Shown piece by piece: positions 53,650 to 64,000 of a DNA stretch of 64,000 nucleotides. The notes beneath the pieces are model-generated. The model saw only the letters and a list, made by a program, of their open reading frames with translations, had not been told where the DNA came from and made no database searches. Numbering within the stretch: the stretch's first letter is position 1; every line of letters starts with the position of its first letter. This DNA comes from Macrocystis pyrifera. Its lineage: Eukaryota; Sar; Phaeophyceae; Laminariales; Laminariaceae. The stretch spans positions 5,981,458 to 6,045,457 of the forward strand of contig JASSKH010000031.1 of the NCBI GenBank assembly GCA_031763025.1, written 5' to 3'. A program made the translations under genes and the position numbers.

Positions 53650-54484
53650 TTCTCATCATCGTCCCCTTTTTTTAGGTCGACTGACAGCTCGGCATGGATC
53701 CTGTCTTTGCTCCGCATGTCAGCCTCCCTGGCAATCCTCTTCACGGCAACCCTCCTCGTTCGGCATCAATCCATTGTCTATCGGGCCTCTCGACGGCTAC
53801 CTTAGCAATGCCCTGTTGCACCGAACCGCTGTAGCAGCAGCTCTTGGCCGGACTGTCACTGGGACTAACGAGGGTCCTCAACCGAGGAGCTATACCTAAA
53901 AACACGGGAACCCAATAAAAAATTGTCCCCTCTGACACCCCACGTGGGCCAAGGGAATATCTGTTGGGTGGCACTCTCAGTTTTCTTTGTGTGGGTCAGG
54001 TATACATACCTCCTCAGTCCCGGAGCCTCGGCGGGGGGAAAAAAAGGTGCACCCTTGTCGTAGCTGCATGGTGTCCTTTCTCGCGTGTTTCGCGTGTTTT
54101 TGGGGATGTCCCGAGTTGAGGAGAGCCGCCGAACACAAACGATTTGGGCTAGAACGTACATCCTCCACCATATCGTGGCTTGACAGACGCGTTCTGCGGC
54201 TAGATGTACAATACAGTACGCACACGTAGCACTTTTTAGCGAAAAACAAGTTTGACTGGGGGGGATTTTTCCTTAACTTCATGAGCTACCAGGTACCCAA
54301 CATTGTCTCTGTTCTTTTTTCAAATTGTTTTGGGTTGCCAGACCTACTAACTGTGGGCCATGGGGTTGTTCGGCGGGAGTTAAGGCTGCCCTTTGTTTCG
54401 TATTAAGACACAGTTTAGGGGTGAGAGGCAGGGAGCCTCGTAAAATTGCAGGTATGATACATCCTTACCATAGCACGTGTCGAC

Positions 54485-54590
54485 TATTACGGGTGGGCAT
54501 ATGTAGTAAGAACCATAATACACGATGGACCCAAAACCTATGTACTGTCTCATATTTCCAACAAGCCATGTTTGGTCTTGATAACTATTA
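54485..54590. mobile_element. MITE family 1, copy U (strongly decayed)
   Basis: TTACGGGTGGGCATATGTAG, then CATAATACACGATGG, CCAAAACCTATGTACTG, TTTGGTCTTGATAACTATTA. Recognisable by order only. Confidence 0.5.
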
Positions 54591-55439
54591 AATATGTTCC
54601 ATCTGTAAAAGAGCGGCAGTAAACCACGGCACAAATGCAAACAGCAAGGACACCACACGACCAACAGCACGCATACGCGCGACGAAGATTCTCCCCAGTC
54701 AGGAGCACCGCGTTGGTCAACGTGGGCCCGCTCGACGGTAACGACATGGCTCTGCAGCCGGGCGAGCACTTGAGGACCCCAGCTCTGCATGCAGCAATGC
54801 CCTCAGACTGGTGTGATGATACGGGCGCTACCTGCATTTCCTCGCTGGGACAGACGCAATTCGGGTGAGTGGCTCTGTATCTCACGAAACAAAGAAACGG
54901 CTTACAGCATGTATTTTTTCTTGGCGCAACTTGACAAAACAACCTTTGGGCTTAGACCCCGCGAAACCACAGTACTTGAAGCACTCAAAACTGCAAAAAC
55001 GTTAAAGCATTTTCACTCAAGACAGAGTGGCTCTAAAAGAAAAGCACCAAAGGGTACCCCCCCCCCCCCCCCTCCCCCCCCCCCCCCCCCTCCTGCCGTA
55101 GCACGCCTCGATTGGAAAGGCATGGTTGCCGCGAAGCAAGCACCACAGCTCTCGCTCGGACCGACCCTCAGGAGGCTTTTATTTTTTCACACAATATCTC
55201 CACACCTCAAAACACTAAACGGTGTGCGCGAAAGGGTGCGTTGGATGCGGGCGCAAGTATTGGGCACCTTCAATCGTCTACGCAGAACGTCGGGTGAAAA
55301 ACTAAGAGGCCATTCTCGCGGTACCGGGTGGTACACACGGTAGGGTCGGCACCCACAGCCCTCAAGGGCCTCCTCCTCAATTGTTTTGAGCGCTCGCTCT
55401 ACTGTATCTTCACCCCACAAACGACTCTGAGAAACACTT

Positions 55440-55640
55440 TAAGTTGAACCCTTTGACACTAACCCGAGAAGGTGACCAGAGCAATGGTTGGTGAATTTGG
55501 TTGTTACCAGCGTGAGCGCCCAGCAGTAGTTCGGGTACCATAATGGTGCACCCGGGCCGTCGCTGCAACTCGGAGATCAACCATCGTATCACTCCCCCCA
55601 AAACACGCAGCGGCCGTGCCGCAACCACCAGCTGTTTTTT
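55440..55640. repeat. Dispersed repeat, also at 59,915-60,120
   Basis: GACCAGAGCAATGGTTGGTG, AGCGTGAGCGCCCAGCAGTA, GGTACCATAATGGTGCACC and CACGCAGCGGCCGTGCC have counterparts in the same order at 59,930-60,120. Possibly an old transposon end. Confidence 0.5.
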
Positions 55641-55884
55641 TTTAATGGCCAATTTTGTCTCTCAAGTCCCACAAGCGGGTCGTACGCCCGATGAGCAACA
55701 AAAAAATGCGCTCGCAAATCAGAACGCACAATACGCATCTCCTGTGGGCGCAAAAAATGTTTTCGGTAGCTTTACAGAGTTAAGTAGCCCTCCGTCCGTG
55801 GAAAATGTTCGGCTTTTAAACAAAGTACAACCCCCTACGTACCGCTGTAATACTACACCACTGGAAGCGAGGTTTAGACGGGTT

Positions 55885-56032
55885 TCAGACACGTCTTCTG
55901 CCGATCACAGCTGCGGCGGCTGCGGCGGCAACCGAAGCGGCGGAGCCAGCCCTTGCAGCGACAACCGTCCGCGCTCCCATGACGACCATGAGGCAGGCGA
56001 AGGCCCACTTGAGGCTTGACTCGTCCAGGTGC
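55885..56032 (-). CDS. TauE/SafE gene, last exon
   Basis: Acceptor CTTTCTGCAG. One base completes an Arg codon, then HLDESSLKWAFACLMVVMGA, the last TSUP helix, and an Ala-rich tail ending IGRRRV and TGA. 148 nt. Confidence 0.75.
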
Positions 56033-58613
56033 CTGCAGAAAGGCGAGAACGTGCGAGGGTGAAAAATGTAGCATGGAGAAACGGAAAAAAAGAGAGGTAC
56101 ATTGGGGGCCAGCCATAACGGCGAGGGCGAGCAAAGGTTGGAGGTCACGGCAGCTTACCTGCGCTGTCGGATGCTGCCAGAACAGTTGTGGACTAAAAAT
56201 GTTTCTTCGGATTAGTATACACGGCATAACATTGTATAGTTGGAACAGGGGTAAAGCTTGAGCTTTGTATTCACTCTGTCCACCACAGGATTTCCAGAAA
56301 ATCACAAGAAATGAAACAAGCGAGGGTTTCAGGCAGGGGAGGTACGTACTTTTTTTTCACAAATCCTTCACGTGAGGTGTTTTCACACCGTGTGCACCTG
56401 TACGGATAATGAATTTCTTCCTTCGAATCTCGAGCTTTCAGGGTATCTACCAGAAAATAAATAAAGAAAAAACAATCAGGTACTGTATGAGATCGAAGAT
56501 TTCGTCAAAAAAAATCAATACTTGGATGGTGGGTGGGATGCCTTGATACCTTCCTGACAGGTATGACCTAGCTCATGTCATCGCGAAGAGGAGGCGACCC
56601 ATTCACATGATCCAGGACTCGGTCCTTCGGGTGGGTGTGCACACTGGATAGTACGTCCTGTACAACACATCACTACGGAAGGGTAGGATCCATATGACTG
56701 TGAGATGATCTGCTGGACTCTGGGCGCGCTCTACGATACAGGTAAGCACATTTCCGCTAAAATGTTTTCTGAATGACGGGGCTTCTTCACCCAAAAACCG
56801 TCGGAATGCCAGTCTTGTTTCGAAAAAGGACGTTTGTATATACTTGGGCGCCATGAGTTTATTCGTCGGGAAGCAATTAGAGTTTTTTTTTGCTAAGGTC
56901 AATTTTCGGGTGAGGTATGTTGCTCCTTAAGGCCAAGTGAGGAAGGAGCCTCAGAAAATACAGGGTGAACGTCTATCGTAGAACGCCTCTCCGGTAGATC
57001 GTTGTCCGTCCTACGTGTGAAACAGTGGCGCTGACCTTGCGGCGTATTTCCCCCCCGCGAAGGCGCCTACGCCGGTTCCAAGCGCCAATGGCACCGCGAT
57101 TCTCGGAATCAGGTTTCCCTGCAAGGAACAAGCAAAGCATACAGACGTGTGTCAGTTGTCATAAAAAGTTGGTTGACACAGTAGAAATACGGACAACCGC
57201 AATCGTTACGCCATACACAGACGATGCAACGAACGCAGAGAACATTGGGTTCGTTGGCCGGCAAGATCAGACCGAATCCCGCGAGCGAGAGTCCAAGCCT
57301 TGGCGTTGCCGATTACTACCTCACAACAAATTACGGCAAGAAGGAAACACAGTACCGCAAAAGAAAATCGACACTTGTACCAACGGGACGACAGCAGCAT
57401 CAACAGAAAAATACGTCAGACAGCACCCATAACGGCCGCAGCAAAAAAATCAGCAACAACAGCACAACACAAAACCAACAACCAAACATAAGCGAACACA
57501 CGTGCAACACAATCTACGTAAAGCTCCAGGGCTGAACAATTAATACACAGATCGGCACCCACTTTGTTGATTGAGACGCACACAGGGAGGGAGGGGGGGG
57601 GGCATGCCCAAAAGCCACGCAAAAAAAAATAAAAAGGGAAAAATGTGCGTTTTAAAAATATTTTGATTGATCGTGCAGAAATCCCATCCCACTCGAACGT
57701 AAGCCTGTTTTTTAATCCTGGCCTTTGTAGGAGTGTAGTGTCGTTCTCATTTTTTTCGTCGTACAATCCCTGACAGCGCTTATGGAAACAAAACCGGAGA
57801 ATTCGAACAAAAAGAAACACCCCCAAAATCACGGCCAACACAGCCGCAGAGACGGGAGCTACGTTAAAAAGGGGCTGCACCGCAGCCTACGGTGGGAAGA
57901 GCAATGGCACGGTGCACAGCGGTTGTGGCATATTATTTTCCGAGCTCTCTGTGTACGAGGGGTTCATTATTCCAACCCTATCAAGGTTTCTATGCACTAC
58001 AGTAAGCAACCCTGAGGCAACTACCCATGTATAAAACACCATATAGTAGAAGTAGCATACAAACCGGTAGTGGGCTACATGCGGAGCTCAAACCGGTCGC
58101 AATTTTACTAATCCAAAACAATTGCGATCCCTACCACGCGGAACGCCTCCAAATGTACGTATGTACATAGAAAACACGTATGTAGTAAAAAACAAAACGG
58201 AATTCCGATGATGTCTGGGGAGTTCTTCGACAAAGAAGCTCATCTGTCGCGCAACAGACAACAAGGTGGCGTACTAAACAAAAAGAAGCGGTACGTGCCT
58301 CCATCGTTAGCTCGCGTCAAAAACAACCGAAAACAACGCTTACGTGCGTACCTGCTTGAAGTGGGTGACAGACCCAACGAGCGCCGGCAACACCATGGCG
58401 GCCAACGATGTCCCCAACACCTGCAAGCAGTGAAAAAAAACAAAAAAACGATCGAAAACGAAATTACGCACGAGACGAGCGAGAACGGTAGTCGAAACGG
58501 CTGGATGTTGAGAGCCAGTGCAGACGGTAGAGAAGTTGCCCGCATAGCCCTTTTACTGCAGTACCGCAACGTACATGGATACATACCTCACTCTAACTCC
58601 GAGCGTCCCCCCG

Positions 58614-58648
<35 letters not shown>

Positions 58649-61165
58649 CGCCAGTTATCCTCATGATGGTGGTCCAGTCCTGAAGAAGGTTAAGGCCAAA
58701 CATTTCCCACTGACGCCGCTCTTCACCTAAGGATGTAGCCAACCTATTTGTAATCCTATACCTATACACCGTATGCGTGTTGCAAGAGCGGCATCAACAA
58801 CAATAATAACGACAACAGCAAACAGCGAAAACGGGCAAAAAACGGCAAGCGCAAACAAGAAAACCGCTACCACCATCGCAGCAGCAATAACAACAGTACC
58901 AACACCAACACCAACACCAACAAAAGTACCACCAACACCGACAGAAGCAGCAACAGCATTTTTTTGAGATCGTTCTACATATAGCCACGAAAAAAGCAAA
59001 ACAACCAGGACAACACTATGACAAACAACAAAAATGCCAACAACAACAACGGCCACAACAACAATAACAACAACATACTGGTAATAAAGCAAAACCAACA
59101 AACACCACTGATACCAGTAGCTAACCCTAACCCACCAACAAAACACAAGAAAGAAAACCCACCTCCTTATGGCCGAGATCGGTAGCAAGCGAAAGAGCGG
59201 GGACGGTTACCACGCCTCCCCCCACCCCGAACACGCCAGCTAGGAACCCACTCCGAGCCCTATGGCAAACATTTTGACCACCTTCCCAGACGTCGGGCCA
59301 AACATACCCCCCTCCGGACCCTCATGAACGCTTCCGACCACCGTCGCAGCTCCTGCTGCAACAATCTGAGTCGCGCAACAAATGCCGGAGGGAGAAATTA
59401 TACAAACGGTCGAAATGTCTTTTCGGTTCCTCGGAAAACCAACATTTAATCCGACATTTTCTCTTGTCGAAACGGTCCAGTGATCATGGATATCGAAACA
59501 ATCGACCGCATATATACTTTCAAAATGTCCTCCTGCCGCCGTTGACTCCAAAGATCCGACCGCCAACGGAAAAGATCCCGATGGCTGTGGGATGGGTGGA
59601 GTGTCTTCCTCAACCTTCCGTGCAACTTGTTTGTGGGGACAGGTTTCGACTGACACTCCGTTTAAAAAAAAAAAAAAAACATCGGAGAATAAAAAAAAAG
59701 AGGCGTGCTATTAATAGTACGACAGGAGTACATACGAGTGGCACTTTTTGGCTGAAGTATTCGCGTTCGATGGATCTTCTCAACTTGAGCAACTACAGCA
59801 GCATCCATCATTATCGTTTATTTATTTTTTTTCACGTCAGATTTGAAAAAAAAAAACACATAGAGCTACTCTACGCCATTCACTGGAAAGCTAGCTCATC
59901 GGGGTAACCATCGGGGTAACCCCTGTATACAGAGCGACCAAAACAATGGTTGGTAAATTCGGCGTCACCGACCACTGTCTACGAGCAGCAGCGCGAGGGC
60001 CCAGAAGAAGCACCGGGTTGGGATCATAGTGCGCCACCTTGTCGTACGACTGACTCCTTGCATTCAACCATTTAAACTCGGGCACCATGTTGTAGAATAT
60101 CATCCCCAATCACGCAGTGGCCTTTGCTGTAATCTTAAGTCATATTTTTCCATTATCATCAAATTCACCCTTCTGAATTGTCCCACAGGGGGTTAATCCG
60201 TTTAGTACTTCAGTCCCGTTTTGGGGACAAACTACTTGGAATTTGACTGGTTTGTCTCGAAAATGGGGACTGGAGTTCTATAAGGGTCGAGCGCAAACAC
60301 TATTGTTCGTTTTTCTTCAAGAATCAGATTTTGTCGGCGGTGATAATTTAGAAGCTCCAAAAGTGAGGAAAATGCTCAGTAAAGGTGCAGGTGCACCCCT
60401 AAAGCTGTCCTACCGTACGCGGCATGCGTCATATCACTCTGGACCGAAATATAAGAGCCTTTCAGCCATTAACATGGATACGAATCGGTCATTATATTTA
60501 CGGCCTAAGTAGAAACCTGTAAGCGAGCGTCCAGGGGAAGCTTCCGGGCGATATTCCAGGGGGACTGTAAAAAATAGAAAGTAAAACGGACAATCGTTTA
60601 TAAGTCCCTTTTGGAGATCGGACATTGGATCGATCCCGTATTGGAAGCTTTGTTGCATGCATGTAATTGTGTATTACGCTACCTTTCCCGTCTCAGACTC
60701 TTCTGGTTTAGGGCCCGTCGAATTACCCTCCTCGTCTGGGTTTCCTCTAGAGGTGATTTTTTCCCGAAGGGGCAGGAGCGGAGACACAGCGATCATCAGC
60801 AGCCCCAGCGCAAGCTTGAGGGAGTGAGGGCTGACCCCGGTAGTGCATCTTGCGCCAACGTGAGCTGCTGCCATGCCCGCCACGGTCATGGCTGCGGCGG
60901 AACTATAATGGGCACAAACAGAAAAACAACGGCCAAGGGGCGAGGAGGGGATGGGAGGGGAGGTGAGGGGCGGCAGGTGTTGGAGAGGTTGGGGGGGGGG
61001 GGGGGGGGCTGGGGGGCTGCTTCCATGTCCTCCACAGTCATACGTTCGAGAGCACCTGGCCTAACTTGAACGTTCCAAAGTAAGAGGTGAGGTAGAACGG
61101 GGCAAGAAGCGTCGGGAATGAGTTCGCGGCGGGTAGACACAGAGAGGTTGATGCAGGGTTTCGGG

Positions 61166-61199
<34 letters not shown>

Positions 61200-63107
61200 C
61201 TACTGGCATGCCTGCCCCGGTCGTAGCTGCGGCGGACCTAAGAATAGCACAAACGTATAGAAAAAGGTCGCCTGGAGGGGCTGCGGGGGGTTGGTTTTCG
61301 ACGGGGGGGGGGGGGGTGTTCGCATGTCATGTATGGCCGAAGTCGTATTACCATAGAGGGGGGGAGGAGGGGGGGGGGGGGGGGGGGGGGGGTCGTTGGA
61401 GTCGGGGGGTGGTAGGGGGTGAGTGAGTCGGCGGGTGTCCAGGAGCGCGATGGGTGCAAGAAGCGGGGGAATGTGGTTTAAACGGGGGGGGGGATGGCGG
61501 CGTGCCGAAAGTGGAGGGAAGGGCCGGCAACGACCACCACCGTCATAGCTGCAGTGAATGGACGGAAAAATATGAAATACGAATACAAGGCGCAACGGGG
61601 GCGTGTGGGGTGGAGGGGAGGGAAGGGGGGGGGTTGGAAGGGGGTGCGCGGTAGCGAGAATAGCAGGGAAAGGTTTGGGAGTGAGGAAGCCGGGGGGAGG
61701 TGTGGGCGTTGGGGAGATCGTTTCGTGTAATTCTAAGTTGGATGGGGAGAAGTGGGGGGGGTTGGGGGATGGATTGATTTCAGACGGTTGCTGCCACGCC
61801 TGACGCAAAAGTAGCTGGGGCGGGCCTGCTAGTAGCAAGCTCATCTAAACAAATGTGTTGAACTGGGCGGGGTGAAATAGGTGATGTGGGGTGAGGCGGG
61901 CTGTGGGCATTGAGGGGGGCAGGGGCAGGACGTGTATGCAAAGTTGGGTTGGGGTGATGGGAGGAGGGGGGGGGTGGGGGGAGGTGGTTATAGGGGGGGG
62001 GTGGGGACGTGGGAGACGGGCGGTGGGTGGGAGACGGGCGGTGGGGTTGAGATGGCTCGTGCCATGCGCGGCACGCCTGTACATGGGGCAGGCGTACGAA
62101 TGGCACAAAAAACATCACAACAGGGTCAACGGGAAGAGGTGGAGGTGTGGGTGGGGATGGGGGAGAGGGGTGCATATTCACGGGAACGGGGAGCACGAAG
62201 TGTAAGGGATACCATTTAGAAGGGTAGGGGGCGTTGACTTAAAGAGTATCGACCGAAACGCTAACGAATGTACTAGGCTGCTCGGGTCGATTTCAGGACA
62301 CACAAATCTATGAACGCGCATCTGTTGTTATTACGGGGGGCCATAGTTAACAGGACCTACGGTACGCAAAAAAACTATATATTTGCTTACTTTTACTAAC
62401 AATATTTGGTCCTATTTACTATGATCCCCGTAGTAGAAGGGGCGCTAAATAGAGGTGAGATGTACACGTCCCGTTGTCGGTTATACTCGGGTAGGTCACT
62501 CCGGTACTCCAAAGTACATGTCCTACCAAACGCACCCAAGAAAGTGTACCACACATGGTGAAAGGAGGAGGAGGGGGGGGGGTTGTGTGTGACAAAAGCT
62601 TCTTGATCTGGTACCAGGGCGTGCAGACCGAGAAAGGCAACCGGTTACCGTAGCGGGCGGGGTTGGTGCACAAGTCGGATAAAAAAAGGCAGGCAACAAG
62701 CCAAAAAAACATATACCTCGATCGTTTTACATCACTGTATACCTGCGAGGCACGTAACAAGGGAGACCGATTGAGGGCAATGGGCAGCGGCAATAACCGA
62801 TGGGTGTCTTGGGGTGTTACTCCTGATACAGATAGAGTGGGAGAATTGCGGACCACTGGCGGCGGGCAACACATGCCTCAGACAATCCCGCCGCAGGGAC
62901 GCGCGCATGCTGAGCCTTCGATCACTAAAAACACCAACGATTGAGTTGCTTTCCACGTATGGTTCTTTCGAATTTCCTCATAACTTTTCGAGGAATACAC
63001 CACGAACTTTCTCACGGTACATCGACGTGGCCGGAGAGGGCGTAGGCGGCAGACCCAGCAGCCCCTGTTGCGAAAACAGCCCCCAGAGAAGTTCCGTGCG
63101 CTTGGTG
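55885..63107 (-). CDS. TauE/SafE (TSUP) family membrane transporter, at least six exons
   Basis: Whole-gene entry. Exons in order: 63,107-63,016; 60,902-60,683; 59,365-59,163; 58,420-58,352; 57,118-57,036; 56,032-55,885 (stop). Donors and acceptors are GT..AG and phases agree except in exon C, which is one base short. The product is the two-fold repeat typical of TSUP proteins, each half carrying GTSL (HQAHGTSLGAVF; VLGTSLAAMVLP), a G.(V/L)..P link to the next helix (SGHVDVP; QGNLIPRIAVP), a GA..G segment and a closing hydrophobic helix. The second half has the FGVGGGVVTVPAL signature. These carriers move sulfite, sulfoacetate or other organic anions; the substrate cannot be told. The first G-G-G helix of the first half must lie upstream, beyond the recognised exons. 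A long acidic loop links the halves. Introns contain MITEs and G-runs. Confidence 0.7.
57036..57118 (-). CDS. TauE/SafE gene, fifth recognised exon
   Basis: Acceptor CCTTGCAG, donor GTCAGC. 83 nt encoding GNLIPRIAVPLALGTGVGAF and AGGKYAA plus two bases, the G-N-.-.-.-R-.-A-.-P-L-A helix and glycine-rich turn of TSUP proteins. Confidence 0.75.
58352..58420 (-). CDS. TauE/SafE gene, fourth recognised exon
   Basis: Acceptor TGCTTGCAG, donor GTACGC. 69 nt, 23 codons, phase 0 at both ends: VLGTSLAAMVLPALVGSV then THFKQ, the family's GTSLAA helix. Confidence 0.75.
58421..59162. other. Intron rich in CAA/AAC repeats
   Basis: Contains a C-run (58,606-58,647) and a long purine-biased CAACAACAATAA..AACACCAACACC stretch (58,790-59,120). 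Multi-frame ORFs here are composition artefacts. Confidence 0.6.
59163..59365 (-). CDS. TauE/SafE gene, third recognised exon, with a one-base frameshift
   Basis: Acceptor GCGCGACTCAG, donor GTGGGT. The exon starts IVAAGAATVVGSVHEGPEGG..KMFAIGLGVG in one frame and continues FLAGVFGVGGGVVTVPALSL, ATDLGHKE in another. The change falls at about 59,243-59,250 in a GTGGGTTCC context. The 203-nt length is one short of a multiple of three, though both neighbours demand phase 0. The joined pattern fits TSUP proteins, so a base is missing from the sequence or the gene is mutated. Confidence 0.65.
60197..60286. mobile_element. MITE family 3 in TauE/SafE intron
   Basis: TTAA + TCCGTTTAGTACTTCAGTCC..GTTTTGGGGACAAAC, inverse GGTTTGTCTCGAAAATGGGG..AGTTCTATAAGGG. 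The right TTAA is lost. Confidence 0.7.
60432..60511. mobile_element. MITE family 2 in TauE/SafE intron
   Basis: TA + TCACTCTGGACCGAAATATA + AGAGCC, inverse GGTCATTATATTTACGGCCT + AAG + TA. 80 bp. Confidence 0.65.
60683..60902 (-). CDS. TauE/SafE gene, second recognised exon
   Basis: Acceptor CATTATAG, donor GTAGCG. One base completes the Pro split with the previous exon, then SAAAMTVAGMAAAHVGARCT, GVSPHSLKLALGLLMIAVSP (closing helix of the first half) and an acidic REKITSRGNPDEEGN..ESETGK loop. 220 nt, phase 0 at the end. Confidence 0.7.
60855..62110 (-). repeat. Five-fold degenerate repeat of an exon start in the TauE/SafE gene
   Basis: The exon start at 60,902 (AG|TTCCGCCGCAGCCATGACC) has relatives upstream in the gene at about 61,240 (TTAG|GTCCGCCGCAGCTACGAC), 61,550 (GCAG|CTATGACGGTGGTGG), 61,815 and 62,080, each followed by a GGC(A/G)GGCATG-like or Ala/Gly/Val-coding piece and separated by G-rich spacers with G-runs. 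Spacing is 255-340 bp. Only the 60,902 copy continues into a TSUP helix. Confidence 0.5.
61300..61392 (+). repeat. G-run-linked module, short copy
   Basis: G-run, GTGTTCGCATGTCATGTATG, GCCGAAGTCGTATTACCATA, then another G-run to about 61,392. Confidence 0.55.
62331..62433. mobile_element. MITE family 1, copy V, in TauE/SafE intron
   Basis: TA + TTACGGGGGGCCATAGTTAA to TGATCCCCGTAG + TA. Full core. Confidence 0.85.
63016..63107 (-). CDS. TauE/SafE gene, first recognised exon (start uncertain)
   Basis: Encodes HQAHGTSLGAVFATGAAGSA and AYALSGHVDV plus CC, ending at GTGAGA. The frame stays open further upstream (SFAFACALVPTQ, to about 63,148 where TTAG could be the acceptor), so the left boundary could be 63,107 or about 63,146. 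No start codon is assigned; earlier exons probably lie beyond the window. Confidence 0.6.
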
Positions 63108-63259
63108 CTGTGTCGGGACCAAAGCGCACGCGAATGCAAAAGAAACTAAGGGTGGACGTGGCATCATAGTCGCGGTAAACGATAGCGATGCACAAAGAAA
63201 CAAAATCCATTCGATTTCCGACGGGTCGAAATACATCGATCACAATCGATATTAAAAAT

Positions 63260-63395
63260 AGGGGGGGGGGTGTACTCGATAGGAGAGATGTACTCGATCT
63301 CATGCATGGCCGTAGTCGTATGACCATAGACCCTCGCATCCCTACAATGCCGGGACGGAGCATGTCGGGTTTTCACCGACCAGGGGGGGGGGGGG
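63260..63395 (+). repeat. G-run-linked module between two G-runs
   Basis: G-run, GTGTACTCGATAGGAGAGAT, GGCCGTAGTCGTATGACCAT, CCCTACAATGCCGGGACGG, TCGGGTTTTCACCGACCAGG, G-run. Nearly identical to 25,007-25,125, so it is a recent copy, but cut off by a second G-run where the long copies continue. Confidence 0.75.
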
Positions 63396-64000
63396 GTGCT
63401 AAACGATTGGGCGAAAACACGCACTCGATACGTACGGTAAGTAGACGTTTGATACCAGGTATGCTCATGTCTGGCAAATGTCCGTACGATATCTACCCAC
63501 CACGAACAGCAGCACAAAAAAGCAAAGGTTTTACACACTGCAGCAGTGGTGCTCCCTCTATACTGCCGGTATATATGCGCAGGCCAACAATACCGGCACT
63601 GCTATATAGCGGCAACCAACCGGCACTAACTACTCCGCATGCGGCCAAAATGGTTGATTCATCCCATTCGTGACAAGCGATTACACCGGCATTATTAAGG
63701 GCAGCCGGCACTACGCAACCGGCCCTGTAGACGGACCGCTACTGCATACCACTTGGTCGAGAAATAGTTGGCACTCCCGAACTCAACATTTCTCCACCTA
63801 TCAGGTTCGTACGAATGTGTACGACTCGGCCCAGTCGCGACAAAAACCCTTGGTGGCCCGTACTACAGTACTGTAACTGTCCAACTACATAACGATCGTT
63901 ACTCGGAGGCTATTCCCACTCTGTCGGACTTGGGTTGCGTGTGGTTTAACAGTTTTCCAAAACTCGGACGGATCACCATCTACTGCTGTATAGGTCATTT
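63396..64000. other. Unclassified right end
   Basis: Presumably the 5' part or upstream region of the TauE/SafE gene. No exon recognised. TACCAGGTA at 63,453 and TACTGCTGTA at 63,981. Confidence 0.35.

Noticed and set aside
57416..57880. Extra TauE/SafE exon between 57.1 and 58.3 kb (minus-strand ORF with a hydrophobic stretch)
   Set aside because: Exons at 58,352 and 57,118 join directly in phase (..FKQ|GNL..) exactly as TSUP proteins require, leaving no room for another exon.
62419..62874. Additional TauE/SafE first-half exon (minus strand, HCPQSVSLVTCLAG)
   Set aside because: It resembles the GTSLA motif only loosely, and the exon at 63,016 already supplies that segment and joins in phase to 60,902.

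Overview
This is nuclear DNA of a eukaryote: two genes are split into five or six exons with GT..AG introns of up to about 2 kb, one of them encodes a mitochondrial ribosomal protein, and there are no operons or Shine-Dalgarno-led genes. The lineage cannot be fixed from sequence alone. The intron-rich genes, a deiodinase-like secreted protein, the LINE C-terminus and the tyrosine-recombinase relic would fit a stramenopile or other alga; that is a weak inference.

The window is mostly repeats. Positions 1-20,700 hold no convincing gene: an array of ~590-bp units with tRNA-like boxes (350-2330), a TA-flanked MITE family of ~105 bp, at least ten 3' fragments of one LINE family (2.4-15.8 kb) inserted beside and into each other, a tRNA-headed SINE-like repeat, and microsatellites. 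Between 20.7 and 22.9 kb lie a giant G tract, a G-run-linked repeat module, the first exon of a secreted deiodinase/redoxin-like gene (+), and a 100-N gap.

The best supported gene is a mitochondrial ribosomal protein mS23 (MRPS23/Rsm25 family) homologue on the minus strand: six exons from 31,576 down to the gap, all junctions agreeing in phase. From 31.6 to 54 kb is a graveyard of degenerate elements: a Ty1/copia relic (35.95-38.16 kb), a ~1-kb minisatellite (42.5-43.5 kb), a LINE with its reverse-transcriptase C-terminus (43.6-44.9 kb), a tyrosine-recombinase relic (47.4-48.1 kb), a topoisomerase II TOPRIM fragment (48.5-48.8 kb), and a large inverted repeat with arms over 1.2 kb (49.2-53.6 kb). 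From 55.9 kb to at least 63.1 kb a second split gene on the minus strand encodes a TauE/SafE (TSUP) membrane transporter; one exon lacks one base relative to its reading frame.

Most interesting are: (1) three miniature inverted-repeat families told apart by target site and terminus (105 bp on TA; ~80 bp Stowaway-like on TA; 89 bp piggyBac-like on TTAA), with one MITE nested in another; (2) the over-represented word TACC(A/T)GGTA, which in three alignments of repeat copies appears as a small insertion at a TA and so resembles an excision footprint; (3) the long inverted repeat; (4) G/C homopolymers consistently attached to two dispersed modules; and (5) a five-fold duplicated exon start in the TauE/SafE gene. 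Counts and alignments were made by eye; no database search was run.
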